Assembly (NCBI GenBank): GCA_965234685.1
Contig: OZ248539.1
Span: 1,302,001 to 1,366,000, forward strand
DNA length: 64,000 nucleotides
Origin: Fimbriimonas planktonicus
Lineage (GTDB): Bacteria > Armatimonadota > Fimbriimonadia > Fimbriimonadales > Fimbriimonadaceae
Direction: 5' to 3'
This document shows, piece after piece, positions 15,787-23,360 of the stretch. The position numbers and the translations under genes were made by a program. Every line of letters begins with the position of its first letter. Within the stretch, counting starts at the first letter, position 1. The notes beneath the pieces are model-generated. The model searched no databases and was not told the origin of the DNA. It saw nothing but the letters and a program-made list of their open reading frames with translations.

Positions 15787-16896
15787 TCAAGCGCTGACGA
15801 AGAAAAGTACTTCGGCAAGTCGCTCAAGGTCAGCGATTCGAACCCGTTCATCAATCCCGTGCATCGCAACCGGGACCATCCCAAACTCAATCGTCTCGAT
15901 TCCCTCCGCCACGAAGTGCCGGGCGTCGCTGGTGCCGCCGCCGGTGCTGAGGTTGGTTTCGATTCCGGTGACGGACCGGATAGCGCTTGCGACCTTCTCG
16001 GCCAAGGCACCCGGGGGAGAGAGGAACGGAACCGCGCTGGCATTCCAAACCGCATCGAATCGCACGCCGTGCTTCGCAAAGATCGCCTCGGTTCGTTGAA
16101 TCAGAACCTCCGCCGGTGAACCTGGTCCATTGCGGAAGTTGAGGCCAAGGAAGGCTTCGCCAGGGATCACGTTCGACGCACCGGCGCCGGAGCGGAGTTC
16201 CCAGACTTGCATGCTGGTCGGCGGGAAGAAATCATCCCCCTCGTCCCAACGCTCCGACACAAGTTCGCTCAGAGCCGGAGCCAGCACGTGCGCGGCGTTC
16301 TCGGCGAGGTGCGCATAGGCAACGTGGCCCTGAACGCCTTGGACGGTGATGCGGCCGGTGAGCGATCCTCGCCGGCCGGGTTTGCAAGTGTCCCCGAGCA
16401 CCGAAACCGAGGTTGGCTCGGCAACGAGCGCGCTCTGGATCACTTCCCCGCGTTCCAGCAGGAATCGCAGCGCACGGACGGTTCCGTCGTCGGCTTTCGC
16501 TTCCTCGTCGCTGGTCAGCAGCAGCGCCAGCCCATCCGCTTCCCCGCTTGCGGCGAGGCGTTCCAAGGCCACGACCATCGCCGCCACGCCGGACTTCATG
16601 TCGCTGGCCCCGCGACCGTAGAGATGGCCGTCCCGCTCGGTTGGCTCAAAAGGATCGCTGCTCCATTCCTCGATCGGCCCCGGCGGGACCACATCGGTGT
16701 GGCCATTGAAGCAGAGCCGCACCGGTCCGGTACCCATCTTCGCCCAAAGGTTGTCCGTCTCCCCAAAGCGCAACGACTCAACCACAAAGCCCGCACGGGT
16801 CAGTCGCTCGGCGATGATCTCTTGGCAGCCCGCATCGTTCGGCGAGACCGAGGGCCGCGCGATGAGTTCCTTGAGGAGGGCGAGGACTTCGGACAT
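15787..16896 (-). CDS. dapE: Succinyl-diaminopimelate desuccinylase
   Basis: M20-family zinc hydrolase that releases LL-diaminopimelate from its succinylated form. Metal-binding motifs are visible: FNGHTDVVPPGP near residue 63, GRGASDMKSGVAAM near 94, the TSDEEAKADDGT pair of acidic residues near 128, and the final GGTSDARHF and MHGIDERV. The 369-residue length is typical. It begins with an ATG overlapping the dapD stop by one base (TAATG), and dapC lies two genes upstream, so the succinylase branch of lysine synthesis is complete here apart from dapA (28781-29665) and dapB, which is not seen. Confidence 0.92.
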   Translation of the reverse strand: MSEVLALLKELIARPSVSPNDAGCQEIIAERLTRAGFVVESLRFGETDNLWAKMGTGPVRLCFNGHTDVVPPGPIEEWSSDPFEPTERDGHLYGRGASDMKSGVAAMVVALERLAASGEADGLALLLTSDEEAKADDGTVRALRFLLERGEVIQSALVAEPTSVSVLGDTCKPGRRGSLTGRITVQGVQGHVAYAHLAENAAHVLAPALSELVSERWDEGDDFFPPTSMQVWELRSGAGASNVIPGEAFLGLNFRNGPGSPAEVLIQRTEAIFAKHGVRFDAVWNASAVPFLSPPGALAEKVASAIRSVTGIETNLSTGGGTSDARHFVAEGIETIEFGMVPVAMHGIDERVRIADLERLAEVLFFVSA

Positions 16897-17711
16897 TAGT
16901 CATTCCGAAGAAGCTCGTTGAGCGCGGTCTTGGCCCGGGTTTGGGCGTCGACGCGCTTCACGATGACGGCGCAGGCCAGCGAGTGCGTTCCATCTTTGCT
17001 CGGCAACGAGCCCGGCACGACAACCGAACCTGAGGGAACGCGGCCGTAGGTGATTTCGCCAGTGGCTCGGTCGTAAATCTTCGTGCTTTGCCCGATGAAA
17101 ACGCCCATCGAGATGACGGAGTTTTCTTCAACGATCACGCCTTCCACGATCTCGCTTCGGGCACCGATGAAACAGTTATCTTCGATGATCGTCGGGTTCG
17201 CCTGAATCGGTTCAAGAACGCCGCCAAGCCCGACGCCGCCGCTGAGGTGGACGTTCTTTCCGACCTGGGCGCAAGAGCCCACCGTCGCCCAGGTGTCGAC
17301 CATCGTGCCCTCATCCACGTAGGCGCCCACGTTCACGTAGCTCGGCATAAGAACCACGTTCTTGGCGAGATAGGATCCTTTTCGGGCAAAGGCGGGCGGG
17401 ACGATTCGGTACCCGGCGGCGCGGAAATCGGCGTCTTCCAGCCCTTCAAACTTCGACGCGACCTTGTCGAAGTACGGGAATCCAGCGGACATGATTTGGT
17501 TGTCCTTCAGCCGGAAAGAGAGCAGGACGGCTTTCTTGATCCATTGGTGAGTCACCCAATCGCCGTCGATCTTTTCGGCGACGCGGATGGTGCCGCTGTC
17601 GAGTTGCCCCAGGGTGGTTTCGACCGCTTCTCGGACGTCGGTCGGATGGCTGCTGGGCGAGAATTCGGTTCTACGCTCCCAGGCGTCGTTGATGAGGGAT
17701 TCCAGATTCAC
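16896..17711 (-). CDS. dapD: 2,3,4,5-tetrahydropyridine-2,6-dicarboxylate N-succinyltransferase
   Basis: Left-handed beta-helix acyltransferase that succinylates tetrahydrodipicolinate. Of its 271 residues, the N-terminal part (TLGQLDSGTIRVAEKIDGDWVTHQWIKKAVLLSF read in pieces) and the hexapeptide-repeat core are family-typical: MPSYVNVGAYVDEGTMVDTWATVGSCAQVG and VHLSGGVGLGGVLEP, then NCFIGARSEIVEGV. The start is a GTG at 17711 overlapping the upstream stop (GTGA). It sits between the conserved hypothetical gene and dapE with overlaps on both sides. Confidence 0.94.
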   Translation of the reverse strand: MNLESLINDAWERRTEFSPSSHPTDVREAVETTLGQLDSGTIRVAEKIDGDWVTHQWIKKAVLLSFRLKDNQIMSAGFPYFDKVASKFEGLEDADFRAAGYRIVPPAFARKGSYLAKNVVLMPSYVNVGAYVDEGTMVDTWATVGSCAQVGKNVHLSGGVGLGGVLEPIQANPTIIEDNCFIGARSEIVEGVIVEENSVISMGVFIGQSTKIYDRATGEITYGRVPSGSVVVPGSLPSKDGTHSLACAVIVKRVDAQTRAKTALNELLRND

Positions 17712-18322
17712 TTAGCCGGGTGTACCCCAGCGGATGCGTGGATACGCGGCACGTAACCCGCTAGCAGAACGCGGATCAAGCTCGGCGCGGTCAGCTGGTG
17801 AGCCCGGTGCGGCAGATGAACCTCCGGTCCGTAGCCCGAATGCGACCACTTTCTTGCGTGGCGGCCGAGTTTTACGAACGCCTCGCCGTCGGCTTCGAAC
17901 ATCGCAAAATCGGGCAGTTCCAACGGCACGATCTTCGGTCGTTCGCCGTGGATCATGGGCACCCGCTCAGCGTGGAGTTGCCGATCGATCTCAAACGCGG
18001 GCGGCTTTTCACCAAATGCCTCCTGCCAAGCGTCGCGGAACCGGTTGTAGTCCTCCCGCCGACACAGCGCACACGGTCGGTGCCCAGCGGCTACGGCGGT
18101 GACTTCATCGAGAAAGAACAGCTCGGTGTAGGTGCCGGGCGACATCAGAGGCCGCCGAACGCCCTTGTATTCCAGTTCGCAAGTAATCCAAAGCCGCGCC
18201 TTCCAGCGTTCGGAGACGAGCTTCCCGTCGCGATGCAAAATGCCCCGGTTCCCCATGAGGTCTCCCCGTGCGGAGCTTGCCTCGATGCGGCTGAAGGGGG
18301 TGACGCGGTTTTGTCTTGGCAT
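17708..18322 (-). CDS. Conserved hypothetical protein inserted between dapC and dapD
   Basis: A 204-residue protein of a conserved but uncharacterised type. Recognisable stretches are MPRQNRVTPF, ARGDLMGNRGILHRDGK, CELEYKGVRRPLMSPGTYTELFFLDE, and the HRPCALCRREDYNRFRDAW motif, whose CxxC with nearby His/Arg suggests a zinc-binding or HNH-like site. The C-terminal part has conserved-looking WSHSGYGP. It overlaps dapC by one base and dapD by four, so it is part of the dap operon. A role in lysine synthesis is not implied by its sequence. Confidence 0.82.
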   Translation of the reverse strand: MPRQNRVTPFSRIEASSARGDLMGNRGILHRDGKLVSERWKARLWITCELEYKGVRRPLMSPGTYTELFFLDEVTAVAAGHRPCALCRREDYNRFRDAWQEAFGEKPPAFEIDRQLHAERVPMIHGERPKIVPLELPDFAMFEADGEAFVKLGRHARKWSHSGYGPEVHLPHRAHQLTAPSLIRVLLAGYVPRIHASAGVHPAK

Positions 18323-19497
18323 TAGTTTTTGTCCAGGAAAGTCATAGCCTCGGCGGCGCGAACACAGGTCGCCAAATCAGCAACTAACGCAATCCGCACG
18401 TACCCGGCGCCGGGGTTTTGGCCGTTCGCTTCTCGGGCAAGGTAGGTGCCCGGGAGTACGGTCACGTTGGCGGTGGCATAAAGCTCCCGGGCGAACGCCT
18501 CGTCCGATCCCGCCCAGCGGGATGACTCGGGAACCTTCGCCCAGAGGAAGAAGCCACCGGCCGGAATTTCGCATGGCAACACCTGATTGACCAGAGGCTG
18601 ACAAACCTCAAACTTCTCTCGGTAGAGTCGCCGGTTCTCCTCTACGTGGGCTTCGTCTGACCAGGCAACGGCGCTGGCCTGTTGCACGACGGAGCTAGGC
18701 GCCGCGCCATGGTAGGTGCGGTGGAGGCGAATCTTATCCATCACATCTGGCGCACCAAAGATGAATCCGGAGCGCAACCCCGGCGCGCTGGATCGCTTGC
18801 TCAGCGAGTTCAAAACGATGACGCGCGGGTGTTGAGTTTGGATGCCCCCATAGGGCGGCTCGGATTGGTACAGCTCGGAATACGGCTCGTCGGAGACGAT
18901 GAGGAAGTCGAACTCTTCGGCGAGCTGAGTCAGCGATTGGTACTGATCGGCCGACATGACCGCACCGGTCGGGTTCCCGGGAGAGCACAGATACACCAGT
19001 TGCACCCGTGGCCACACTTCGGCCGGAACCCCGGAAAAGTCGGGCAGGAACTGAGTCCCGGCGACCGTCGGCACATAGAACGGTTCGGCTCCGGCCATGA
19101 TCGCGGCACCTTCGTAGATTTGGTAGAAAGGGTTCGGAAGCAGCACCACGGGCCGGGTTGATGGATCGATGATCGCCTGGGCGACGGCAAACAGCCCCTC
19201 TCGTGACCCGCTCACCGGCAAGATTTGCCTCGAAGCATCGACCTCGACACCGTAGCGTCGGTGAATCCAACCGTCGACAGCGGTCAGAAATTCCGGCGTT
19301 CCGCCGGTGGGCGGATACTTGGCGAGCAAGCCGAGGTTGGCGTGGATGGCGTCGAGCAGAACCTTCGGCGTCGGGTGCTGTGGCTCGCCGATGCCCATGT
19401 TGATGTGCGGCAAATCTGCGGGTGGCACCACGCCGGCAAAGAGGGACCGCAGACGTTCAAATGGGTACGGATGCAGCAGGTCCAGCGCGGGGTTCAT
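18322..19497 (-). CDS. dapC: Succinyldiaminopimelate aminotransferase
   Basis: Class I/II PLP-dependent aminotransferase of 391 residues. Family features are NPALDLLHPYPFERL at the start, HINMGIGEPQHPTP, YPPTGGTPEF, the substrate/PLP region CSPGNPTGAVMS near residue 170, SDEPYSELY, and the PLP-lysine segment LNSLSKRSSAPGLRSGF, plus the C-terminal arginine in YVRIALV. Placement in front of dapD and dapE supports the DapC assignment over generic aspartate aminotransferase. It is the first gene of the operon; no clear ribosome binding site precedes the ATG. Confidence 0.9.
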   Translation of the reverse strand: MNPALDLLHPYPFERLRSLFAGVVPPADLPHINMGIGEPQHPTPKVLLDAIHANLGLLAKYPPTGGTPEFLTAVDGWIHRRYGVEVDASRQILPVSGSREGLFAVAQAIIDPSTRPVVLLPNPFYQIYEGAAIMAGAEPFYVPTVAGTQFLPDFSGVPAEVWPRVQLVYLCSPGNPTGAVMSADQYQSLTQLAEEFDFLIVSDEPYSELYQSEPPYGGIQTQHPRVIVLNSLSKRSSAPGLRSGFIFGAPDVMDKIRLHRTYHGAAPSSVVQQASAVAWSDEAHVEENRRLYREKFEVCQPLVNQVLPCEIPAGGFFLWAKVPESSRWAGSDEAFARELYATANVTVLPGTYLAREANGQNPGAGYVRIALVADLATCVRAAEAMTFLDKN

Positions 19498-19540
19498 ACG
19501 AGGGGTTTACCCAGATTTTTGGTCCCAGATATTGCAGTCG

Positions 19541-19593
19541 TTAGCACTCGAAACGGTATAGTGCTAATAGCAGGCAACGCCGGAGAGTGCTAA
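19541..19593. promoter_or_regulatory. CIRCE (HrcA operator) with extra half-site before groES
   Basis: TTAGCACTC (19541-19549), a nine-base spacer, and TAGTGCTAA (19559-19567) form a CIRCE element with one mismatch in the right arm. A third, perfect half-site GAGTGCTAA follows at 19585-19593, which could also pair with the left arm at longer distance. HrcA is expected to repress groESL here. Confidence 0.92.
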
Positions 19594-19625
19594 TTCTCGG
19601 CTTGCCTTCCAACTCAGGAGAACCT

Positions 19626-19937
19626 ATGGCGATCAAACCGTTACACGATCGAATCATCATCAAGGCGGCCGCGAAGGAAGAAAAAACCGCTAGCGGCATC
19701 ATCTTGCCAGACACCGCACAAGAGAAGCCACAGCGCGGCGAAGTGCTCGCGGTTGGCCCAGGCAAGCGACTTGACAGCGGCCAGCTTGCCGCCGTCGATG
19801 TAGTTGTCGGAGACATCGTTCTCTACGGCAAGTACAGCGGCACCGAAGTTAAGGTTGACGGCGAGGACCTCATCATCCTTCGCGCCGAAGACGTTTTGGC
19901 CGTTCTCTCGAACGTCGCCGTGCCTGCAAACGCATAA
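19626..19937 (+). CDS. groES: Co-chaperonin GroES
   Basis: Hsp10 lid of the GroEL chamber, 103 residues. Shows the family start IKPLHDRIIIKAA, the mobile loop KEEKTASGIILPDTAQEKPQRG, and EVLAVGPGKR, then DIVLYGKYSGTEVKVDGEDLIILRAEDVLAVL. A CAGGAG ribosome binding site lies just before the ATG at 19626. It follows the CIRCE element and precedes groEL by nine bases. Confidence 0.97.
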   Translation: MAIKPLHDRIIIKAAAKEEKTASGIILPDTAQEKPQRGEVLAVGPGKRLDSGQLAAVDVVVGDIVLYGKYSGTEVKVDGEDLIILRAEDVLAVLSNVAVPANA

Positions 19938-19946
19938 GAGAAACTC

Positions 19947-21551
19947 ATGGCAGCAAAAGATATTAAATTCCAGGACGAAGCACGTAAGCTTCTTGAAGTT
20001 GGCGTCGACAAGCTCGCCAACGCGGTTAAGGTCACCCTTGGCCCTCGCGGACGAAACGTTGTTCTCGAAAAGAAGTTCGGATCGCCAACCGTCATCAACG
20101 ACGGCGTGACGATTGCGAAGGAAATCGAAGTTGAGAACCGATTCGAGAACATGGGCGCTCAGCTCATTCGCGAAGTTTCCAGCAAGACCAACGACACCGC
20201 GGGCGACGGCACGACCTCTTCGGTCGTTCTCGCTCAGGCCATCTTTAAGGAAGGCATCCGAAACGTCGCTGCAGGTAGCAACGCTACGCAGATCAAGACC
20301 GGCATCGAAAAGGCCGTCAACGCCATCGTCGCCGAGCTTGCAAACATCAGCAAGCCTGTCGAAGGCGAAAAAGGAGCCATCGAAGTTGCAACCGTTTCCG
20401 CCAACGACGTTGAACTCGGCCAGCTGGTCGGCGCCCTCATCAACAAGGTCGGCAAAGACGGCGTTGTGACGGTTGAAGAATCGAAGTCGACCGAAACGGT
20501 TACCGAAACCGTGGAAGGACTTCAGTTCGACAAGGGCTTCATGAGCCCTTACTTCGTGACCGACGCCCAGCGCATGGAAGCGGTTTACGAAGATCCATAC
20601 ATCCTCTTCCACGAGAAGAAGATCAGCACGGTTCAGGACCTGGTTCCTCTGCTTGAGAAGGTTCTCCGACTCGGACGACCATTCATCATCATCGCAGAAG
20701 ACATGGAGAACGAAGCGCTTGCGACTTTGGTTCTCAACCGAATCCGCGGCGGACTCCAGCTCGCAGCCGTTAAGGCTCCAGGCTTTGGCGACCGACGAAA
20801 GGCAATGCTCGAAGATATGGCGATCCTCACCGGTGGCCAGTTCATCAGCGACGATCTCGGCGTGAAGCTTGAGAACGTGACGCCAGACATGCTCGGCACC
20901 TGCCAGCGCATCGTCATCACCAAGGAAACCACCACGATCGTTGGCGGTCGCGGCGACAAGGCCGGCATCGATGGCCGACTGAAGCAGATCAAGGCTCTGG
21001 CCGAGAACACTGATTCGAGCTACGACAAGGAAAAGCTGCAGGAGCGATTTGCGAAGCTCAGCGGCGGCGTTGCCGTCGTGAAGGTTGGCGCGGCCACCGA
21101 AACCGCGCTTAAGGAAAAGAAGGCCCGAATCGAAGACGCACTCGCTTCGACCCGAGCGGCTCTGGAAGAAGGCATCGTCCCTGGCGGCGGTACGGCTCTT
21201 CTCACCGCCGGTAAGGTTCTCGACACCCTGAAGGCAGATGGCGACGAACAGATCGGCATCAACATCATCAAGAAGGCGATCGAAGCTCCACTTCGAACCA
21301 TCGCCGAGAACGCCGGTGCCGAAGGCTCCGTCGTGGTTGCCGAAGTCAAGCGAAACGGACTCGGCTTCAACGCGGCAACGCTTGAGTTCGGAGACCTGCT
21401 CGCCCAGGGCGTCGTTGACCCAACGAAGGTCGTTCGACAGTCGCTGCAGAACGCAGCTTCGATCAGCGGCTTGCTGCTGACGACCGAAGCGATCGTTGCT
21501 GAATTGCCAGAGAACGAAGACGAGGGCCACGGCCACTCGCACAGCCACTAA
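19947..21551 (+). CDS. groEL: Chaperonin GroEL
   Basis: Hsp60 ATP-dependent folding chamber, 534 residues. Signature stretches: VTLGPRGRNVVLEKKFGSP, the ATP site AGDGTTSSVVLAQAI, GFMSPYFVTDAQRMEAV, KAPGFGDRRKAMLEDMA, and the class I signature AALEEGIVPGGGTALL. The C-terminal tail is unusual: after ELPENEDE it ends GHGHSHSH, where most GroELs carry GGM repeats pointing into the chamber. Codon use is strongly biased, as expected for a highly expressed gene. It is followed by a strong terminator. Confidence 0.98.
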   Translation: MAAKDIKFQDEARKLLEVGVDKLANAVKVTLGPRGRNVVLEKKFGSPTVINDGVTIAKEIEVENRFENMGAQLIREVSSKTNDTAGDGTTSSVVLAQAIFKEGIRNVAAGSNATQIKTGIEKAVNAIVAELANISKPVEGEKGAIEVATVSANDVELGQLVGALINKVGKDGVVTVEESKSTETVTETVEGLQFDKGFMSPYFVTDAQRMEAVYEDPYILFHEKKISTVQDLVPLLEKVLRLGRPFIIIAEDMENEALATLVLNRIRGGLQLAAVKAPGFGDRRKAMLEDMAILTGGQFISDDLGVKLENVTPDMLGTCQRIVITKETTTIVGGRGDKAGIDGRLKQIKALAENTDSSYDKEKLQERFAKLSGGVAVVKVGAATETALKEKKARIEDALASTRAALEEGIVPGGGTALLTAGKVLDTLKADGDEQIGINIIKKAIEAPLRTIAENAGAEGSVVVAEVKRNGLGFNAATLEFGDLLAQGVVDPTKVVRQSLQNAASISGLLLTTEAIVAELPENEDEGHGHSHSH

Positions 21552-21568
21552 GATTTCTTAGTGAGCTT

Positions 21569-21606
21569 CGGCCCCCTTGCCATTCTGGCGAGGGGGCCGT
21601 TTTTTG
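21569..21606 (+). terminator. Intrinsic terminator of groESL
   Basis: A 13-base GC-rich stem (21569-21581 with 21587-21599, one G-T wobble, five-base loop) is followed by six T. It lies 17 bases after the groEL stop. Confidence 0.9.
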
Positions 21607-22722
21607 TTATTGCTTCGCGTACTTTTTCTCAGCCAGGGCGAAGAGTTCGAGGGTGAACTCGGTGACTGGGAAGCCGCGGTCGTTGCCGAACGGCTTCGGG
21701 TTACCGATTCCGAGGTTTGAGAGCATGATCACGGAGAGACCGGAGTCGAAGTTGCGCGCGATGGCGGTGCCTGTGTGTCCGGTGTGGAACCCGGTTCGTC
21801 CACCGCCGCTTTTCACGACGGTCCAGCCCGCCGCGTAGGGGACGGCGGAGTTCGGGAGTTTGCCGCTGTTGGTGAGGAAAGGCGTCATCGCTCGCTCCCA
21901 GGTGGCGGGGGCCAGAAGTTTGCGCTGGGCGATTCCGGTTTCCCACTTGGCGAGGTCATCGACGGTCGAGTACAGACCGCCAAAGGCGTTGAAATCGAAC
22001 GAGCCCATGGCCTCGGCGATGCTCCAGCGGGCGAACTTGTTGTCGCGGATCGTGTACTGCTCGGCGAGCATCGGGGTTACGGCAGAGCGGTTGATGAAGC
22101 CGGAGGAGGTCATTCCGAGCGGCGTCAGGATGCGTCGCTCGACTTGCTCGGGGAACGGAGCACCACCCGCGGCTTCAATGACGTGGCCGAGGAGTTGGTA
22201 GCCGACGTTGCTGTACTGGAACTTCGTACCAGCCGGGAAAGCCGGGGTCATTTTGAAAGTGTCTTCCAGCTGCTGCGACCGCGTGTACGGGAAGAAGCTT
22301 AGCGAACTATAGCGAGGTGGCACGACGGCGAATTCGGGCAGTCCGGCGGAGTGGTTGATGAGATGTTGAACCTGGACATTCGCCCAGGCCGCAGGTGCGC
22401 TTGGGAAGAATTTTGACAACGGATCTTCGAGGGCGAGCTTCTTATCGTCCACGAGCATCAACGCCAGCACGGCGGCAAACTGCTTGCTGACGCTTGCGAG
22501 TTCAAACTTGGTTTCTCGGCGGACCGGGACTTGCCATTGGATGTTGGCAACACCGGCGTTAACCTGCTTTACGACCTTTCCGTTTTGCACCACCGCGATG
22601 GCGACGCCTGGAATTTGGTACTTCTTGACCGCGTTCTTCACCGCGTCGTCGATGGCGTCGGCCGCGCCGATGCTGGTTAGGGCGAGGGTGAGGCAGAGCG
22701 CGGGAATTCGGTGTCGCTTCAT
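21607..22722 (-). CDS. Serine beta-lactamase-like hydrolase (class C / S12 family)
   Basis: Secreted protein of about 371 residues. The signal peptide is MKRHRIPALCLTLALTSIGAADA. Catalytic motifs are visible: SVSK (SxxK) in ELASVSKQFAAVLALML, YSN in QYSNVGYQLLG (YxN), and HTGHTG near the C-terminus in the KTG position. Such proteins are esterases, D-aminopeptidases or DD-peptidases rather than drug-resistance enzymes in most environmental genomes. The start at 22722 is chosen because the signal peptide begins there; the open frame continues upstream with protein-unlike sequence. Convergent with groEL. Confidence 0.88.
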   Translation of the reverse strand: MKRHRIPALCLTLALTSIGAADAIDDAVKNAVKKYQIPGVAIAVVQNGKVVKQVNAGVANIQWQVPVRRETKFELASVSKQFAAVLALMLVDDKKLALEDPLSKFFPSAPAAWANVQVQHLINHSAGLPEFAVVPPRYSSLSFFPYTRSQQLEDTFKMTPAFPAGTKFQYSNVGYQLLGHVIEAAGGAPFPEQVERRILTPLGMTSSGFINRSAVTPMLAEQYTIRDNKFARWSIAEAMGSFDFNAFGGLYSTVDDLAKWETGIAQRKLLAPATWERAMTPFLTNSGKLPNSAVPYAAGWTVVKSGGGRTGFHTGHTGTAIARNFDSGLSVIMLSNLGIGNPKPFGNDRGFPVTEFTLELFALAEKKYAKQ

Positions 22723-22877
22723 GACCGTATCGTATCCGCAATGGGGCAGCGGCGTAAAGAAGAGCGTGAACCTTTGGCTGTCGGTTGTTCGACAAATCTG
22801 AGGAAAGCCAAAAGTTCCGGCGCGTCTAATGCGAAAGGAACAACCCTTTCGGCTACCATGGAGATCGGAGGCAAATG

Positions 22878-23222
22878 ATGAGCAACGCAGAACTAGGAAA
22901 AGTAGCAAGCACCGGAAAGATCGTCGAATCGGAATTCATTCGGGTGGTGTATCAGCAGGGGCTTCCGCAAACCGTTGGCGTCAACGGTTGCCGCGTGGAA
23001 GACGTGATTGCCGTGGCCATGGCCCGGTTGGACGACTATCAGAACGGACTTCTCGCCTGTGAGGAGAACGAAGAAGCAATCACCTTCCTGCGTAAAGCGA
23101 CTCGCTCGCTGGAAGATCGCCGACGACGCCGAATGGAACAGGGCGTGTTCAATACGATGGCTCGCCACGTGATCGTGCGGACCGAAGATGAGCACGAAGA
23201 CTTCTCCGCCACCGGCGCCTGA
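22878..23222 (+). CDS. Small protein resembling the Acb2/Tad1 hairpin family
   Basis: A 114-residue, mostly helical protein. The core VNGCRVEDVIAVAMARLDDYQNG followed by ACEENEEAITFLRKATRSLEDRRRRR MEQGVF (in pieces) resembles the helical-hairpin proteins that many phages and some bacteria carry (NG-x3-EDV, then AcreNalAI-x-kLeeA, then RxxRGVeG). That family includes cyclic-oligonucleotide sponges that inhibit CBASS and Thoeris defence. Here no phage genes are nearby, so a chromosomal role is possible. GGAGG stands six bases before the ATG at 22878, which I prefer over 22875. Family assignment is from memory and needs a profile search. Confidence 0.62.
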   Translation: MSNAELGKVASTGKIVESEFIRVVYQQGLPQTVGVNGCRVEDVIAVAMARLDDYQNGLLACEENEEAITFLRKATRSLEDRRRRRMEQGVFNTMARHVIVRTEDEHEDFSATGA

Positions 23223-23360
23223 GTTCATTTCGGGTGCCTAAAGGCCCAATCTAACGGGCCTAAGCCCCGTTTCCGAAAAATTTCGCATAAAACATTACAC
23301 GCCCGGCACAAAGCCGACTTTGAGATGCGTATTGTGCGCATCTTTGGTTCAAGGGAACAA

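Noticed and set aside
19641..21548. 635-codon open frame antisense to groES and groEL
   Set aside because: It is an antisense frame kept open by the biased codon use of groEL; the translation has no protein-like domain and the sense strand is certain.
23242..23261. Hairpin AGGCCC...GGGCCT after the 22878-23222 gene
   Set aside because: Six base pairs with an eight-base loop and no T run; could be chance.
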